The notes under the pieces were generated by a model that did not search any database, was not told the DNA's origin, and was given only the letters and a program-made list of their open reading frames with translations. This document shows positions 4,742 to 5,099 of a DNA stretch of 5,099 nucleotides, piece after piece. Each line of letters starts with the position of its first letter. Position 1 is the stretch's first letter. The position numbers and the translations under genes are program-made. The stretch spans positions 1 through 5,099 of the forward strand of contig CALFHG010000013.1 in assembly GCA_937875805.1 (NCBI GenBank), in the 5' to 3' direction. The stretch comes from an uncultured Nitrosopumilaceae archaeon. Lineage in GTDB: Archaea; Thermoproteota; Nitrososphaeria; Nitrososphaerales; Nitrosopumilaceae.

Positions 4742-5099
4742 ATGTCTCTTGATTCTGCATTACAATCTTTGAAACGCGGAGAATTTGTTCTATTATTTGA
4801 TTCTGCTGGAAGAGAAAATGAAATTGATATGGTTGTAGCTGCAGAATTTGTAACACCTGAACATGTTGCAAGAATGCGACAGAATGCAGGTGGATTGTTG
4901 TGCATTGCAATAGAAAATAATTTTGCAACATCTCTTGATTTACAATATATGCATGAAATTCTTGCTGAATCTCCAATCTCAAATAAAGAAATGATTATGG
5001 GATTAGCACCTTACGGTGATCACCCTACATTCTCCTTATCTGTAAATCATTATCAAACATATACTGGAATTACTGATAAAGATAGAGCATTAACAATTA
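4742..5099 (+). CDS. ribB: 3,4-dihydroxy-2-butanone 4-phosphate synthase, N-terminal part (cut by the window end)
   Basis: RibB (EC 4.1.99.12) turns ribulose 5-phosphate into the four-carbon unit used for lumazine, plus formate, with Mg2+. The first 119 codons are present with no stop; archaeal RibB proteins are about 220-230 residues, so roughly half is missing beyond the edge. Family landmarks are the acidic loop FDSAGRENEIDM at 19-30 (R24, E25, E27 and D29; Mg and substrate site), AAEFVTPEHVARMR (33-46), NAGGLLCIAI (48-57), FSLSVNH at 97-103 and YTGITDKDRALTI at 107-119. Spacing and wording match archaeal stand-alone RibB, such as the Methanocaldococcus enzyme. Whether a GTP cyclohydrolase II domain follows cannot be seen. 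The ATG at 4742 gives the usual short lead and follows a well-placed box A. It belongs to the same pathway as ribE just upstream. Confidence 0.93.
   Translation, partial: MSLDSALQSLKRGEFVLLFDSAGRENEIDMVVAAEFVTPEHVARMRQNAGGLLCIAIENNFATSLDLQYMHEILAESPISNKEMIMGLAPYGDHPTFSLSVNHYQTYTGITDKDRALTI

Noticed and set aside
4740..4982. Two overlapping minus-strand open frames opposite ribB.
   Set aside because: They lie opposite a clear RibB coding frame and show no recognisable domain, so they are shadow frames.
1..5099. CRISPR arrays, tRNA or rRNA genes, insertion sequences or phage genes.
   Set aside because: No regularly spaced direct repeats, cloverleaf sequences, transposase or integrase motifs, or terminal inverted repeats were found. 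Nearly all of the window is covered by intact genes.

Overview
The window looks like a chromosomal segment of an ammonia-oxidising archaeon (Nitrososphaerota/Thaumarchaeota, Nitrosopumilus-like). This is inferred from gene content and style. The DNA is AT-rich. Most genes start at an ATG about 25-30 bases downstream of an AT-rich box A with no Shine-Dalgarno sequence, the pattern of leaderless archaeal transcripts. The regulator at 2032-2649 resembles a family I know mainly from these archaea, as does the 47-residue ribbon-helix-helix protein at 3115-3258. No search was run, so the assignment rests on recognition of sequence motifs.

Layout. (1) 68-2009, plus strand: a two-gene unit with a 7-base gap. 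It encodes an MDR-superfamily reductase, resembling crotonyl-CoA reductases around the active site, and a HpcH/HpaI (CitE-like) CoA-ester lyase. (2) 2032-2649, minus strand: a very AT-rich winged-helix regulator, convergent with the lyase gene. (3) 2695-3045, plus strand: a single-domain CheY-like response regulator, divergent from the winged-helix gene across a short region with one AT-rich box. (4) 3115-3258: a tiny ribbon-helix-helix protein. (5) 3333-4046: a TPR protein with strict 34-residue periodicity. (6) 4080-4664 and 4742 to the window end: riboflavin synthase (ribE) and the N-terminal half of 3,4-dihydroxy-2-butanone 4-phosphate synthase (ribB), each with its own promoter-like box.

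How the parts relate. The first pair is probably co-transcribed and acts on acyl-CoA thioesters; the actual substrates cannot be read from sequence. The middle block is a cluster of small regulatory or adaptor proteins with no histidine kinase in view. The last block is flavin biosynthesis: RibB makes the four-carbon unit for lumazine, and RibE converts lumazine to riboflavin. The riboflavin synthase is of the bacterial/eukaryotic two-repeat type rather than the MJ1184-type enzyme of many archaea, and it lacks most of the usual C-terminal tail. No tRNA, rRNA, insertion sequence, CRISPR array or phage gene was seen. The most useful leads are the reductase-lyase pair, the symmetric divergent promoter, the short riboflavin synthase and a perfect 12-bp palindrome just upstream of the ribB promoter. 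Nothing here amounts to a clearly undescribed system.
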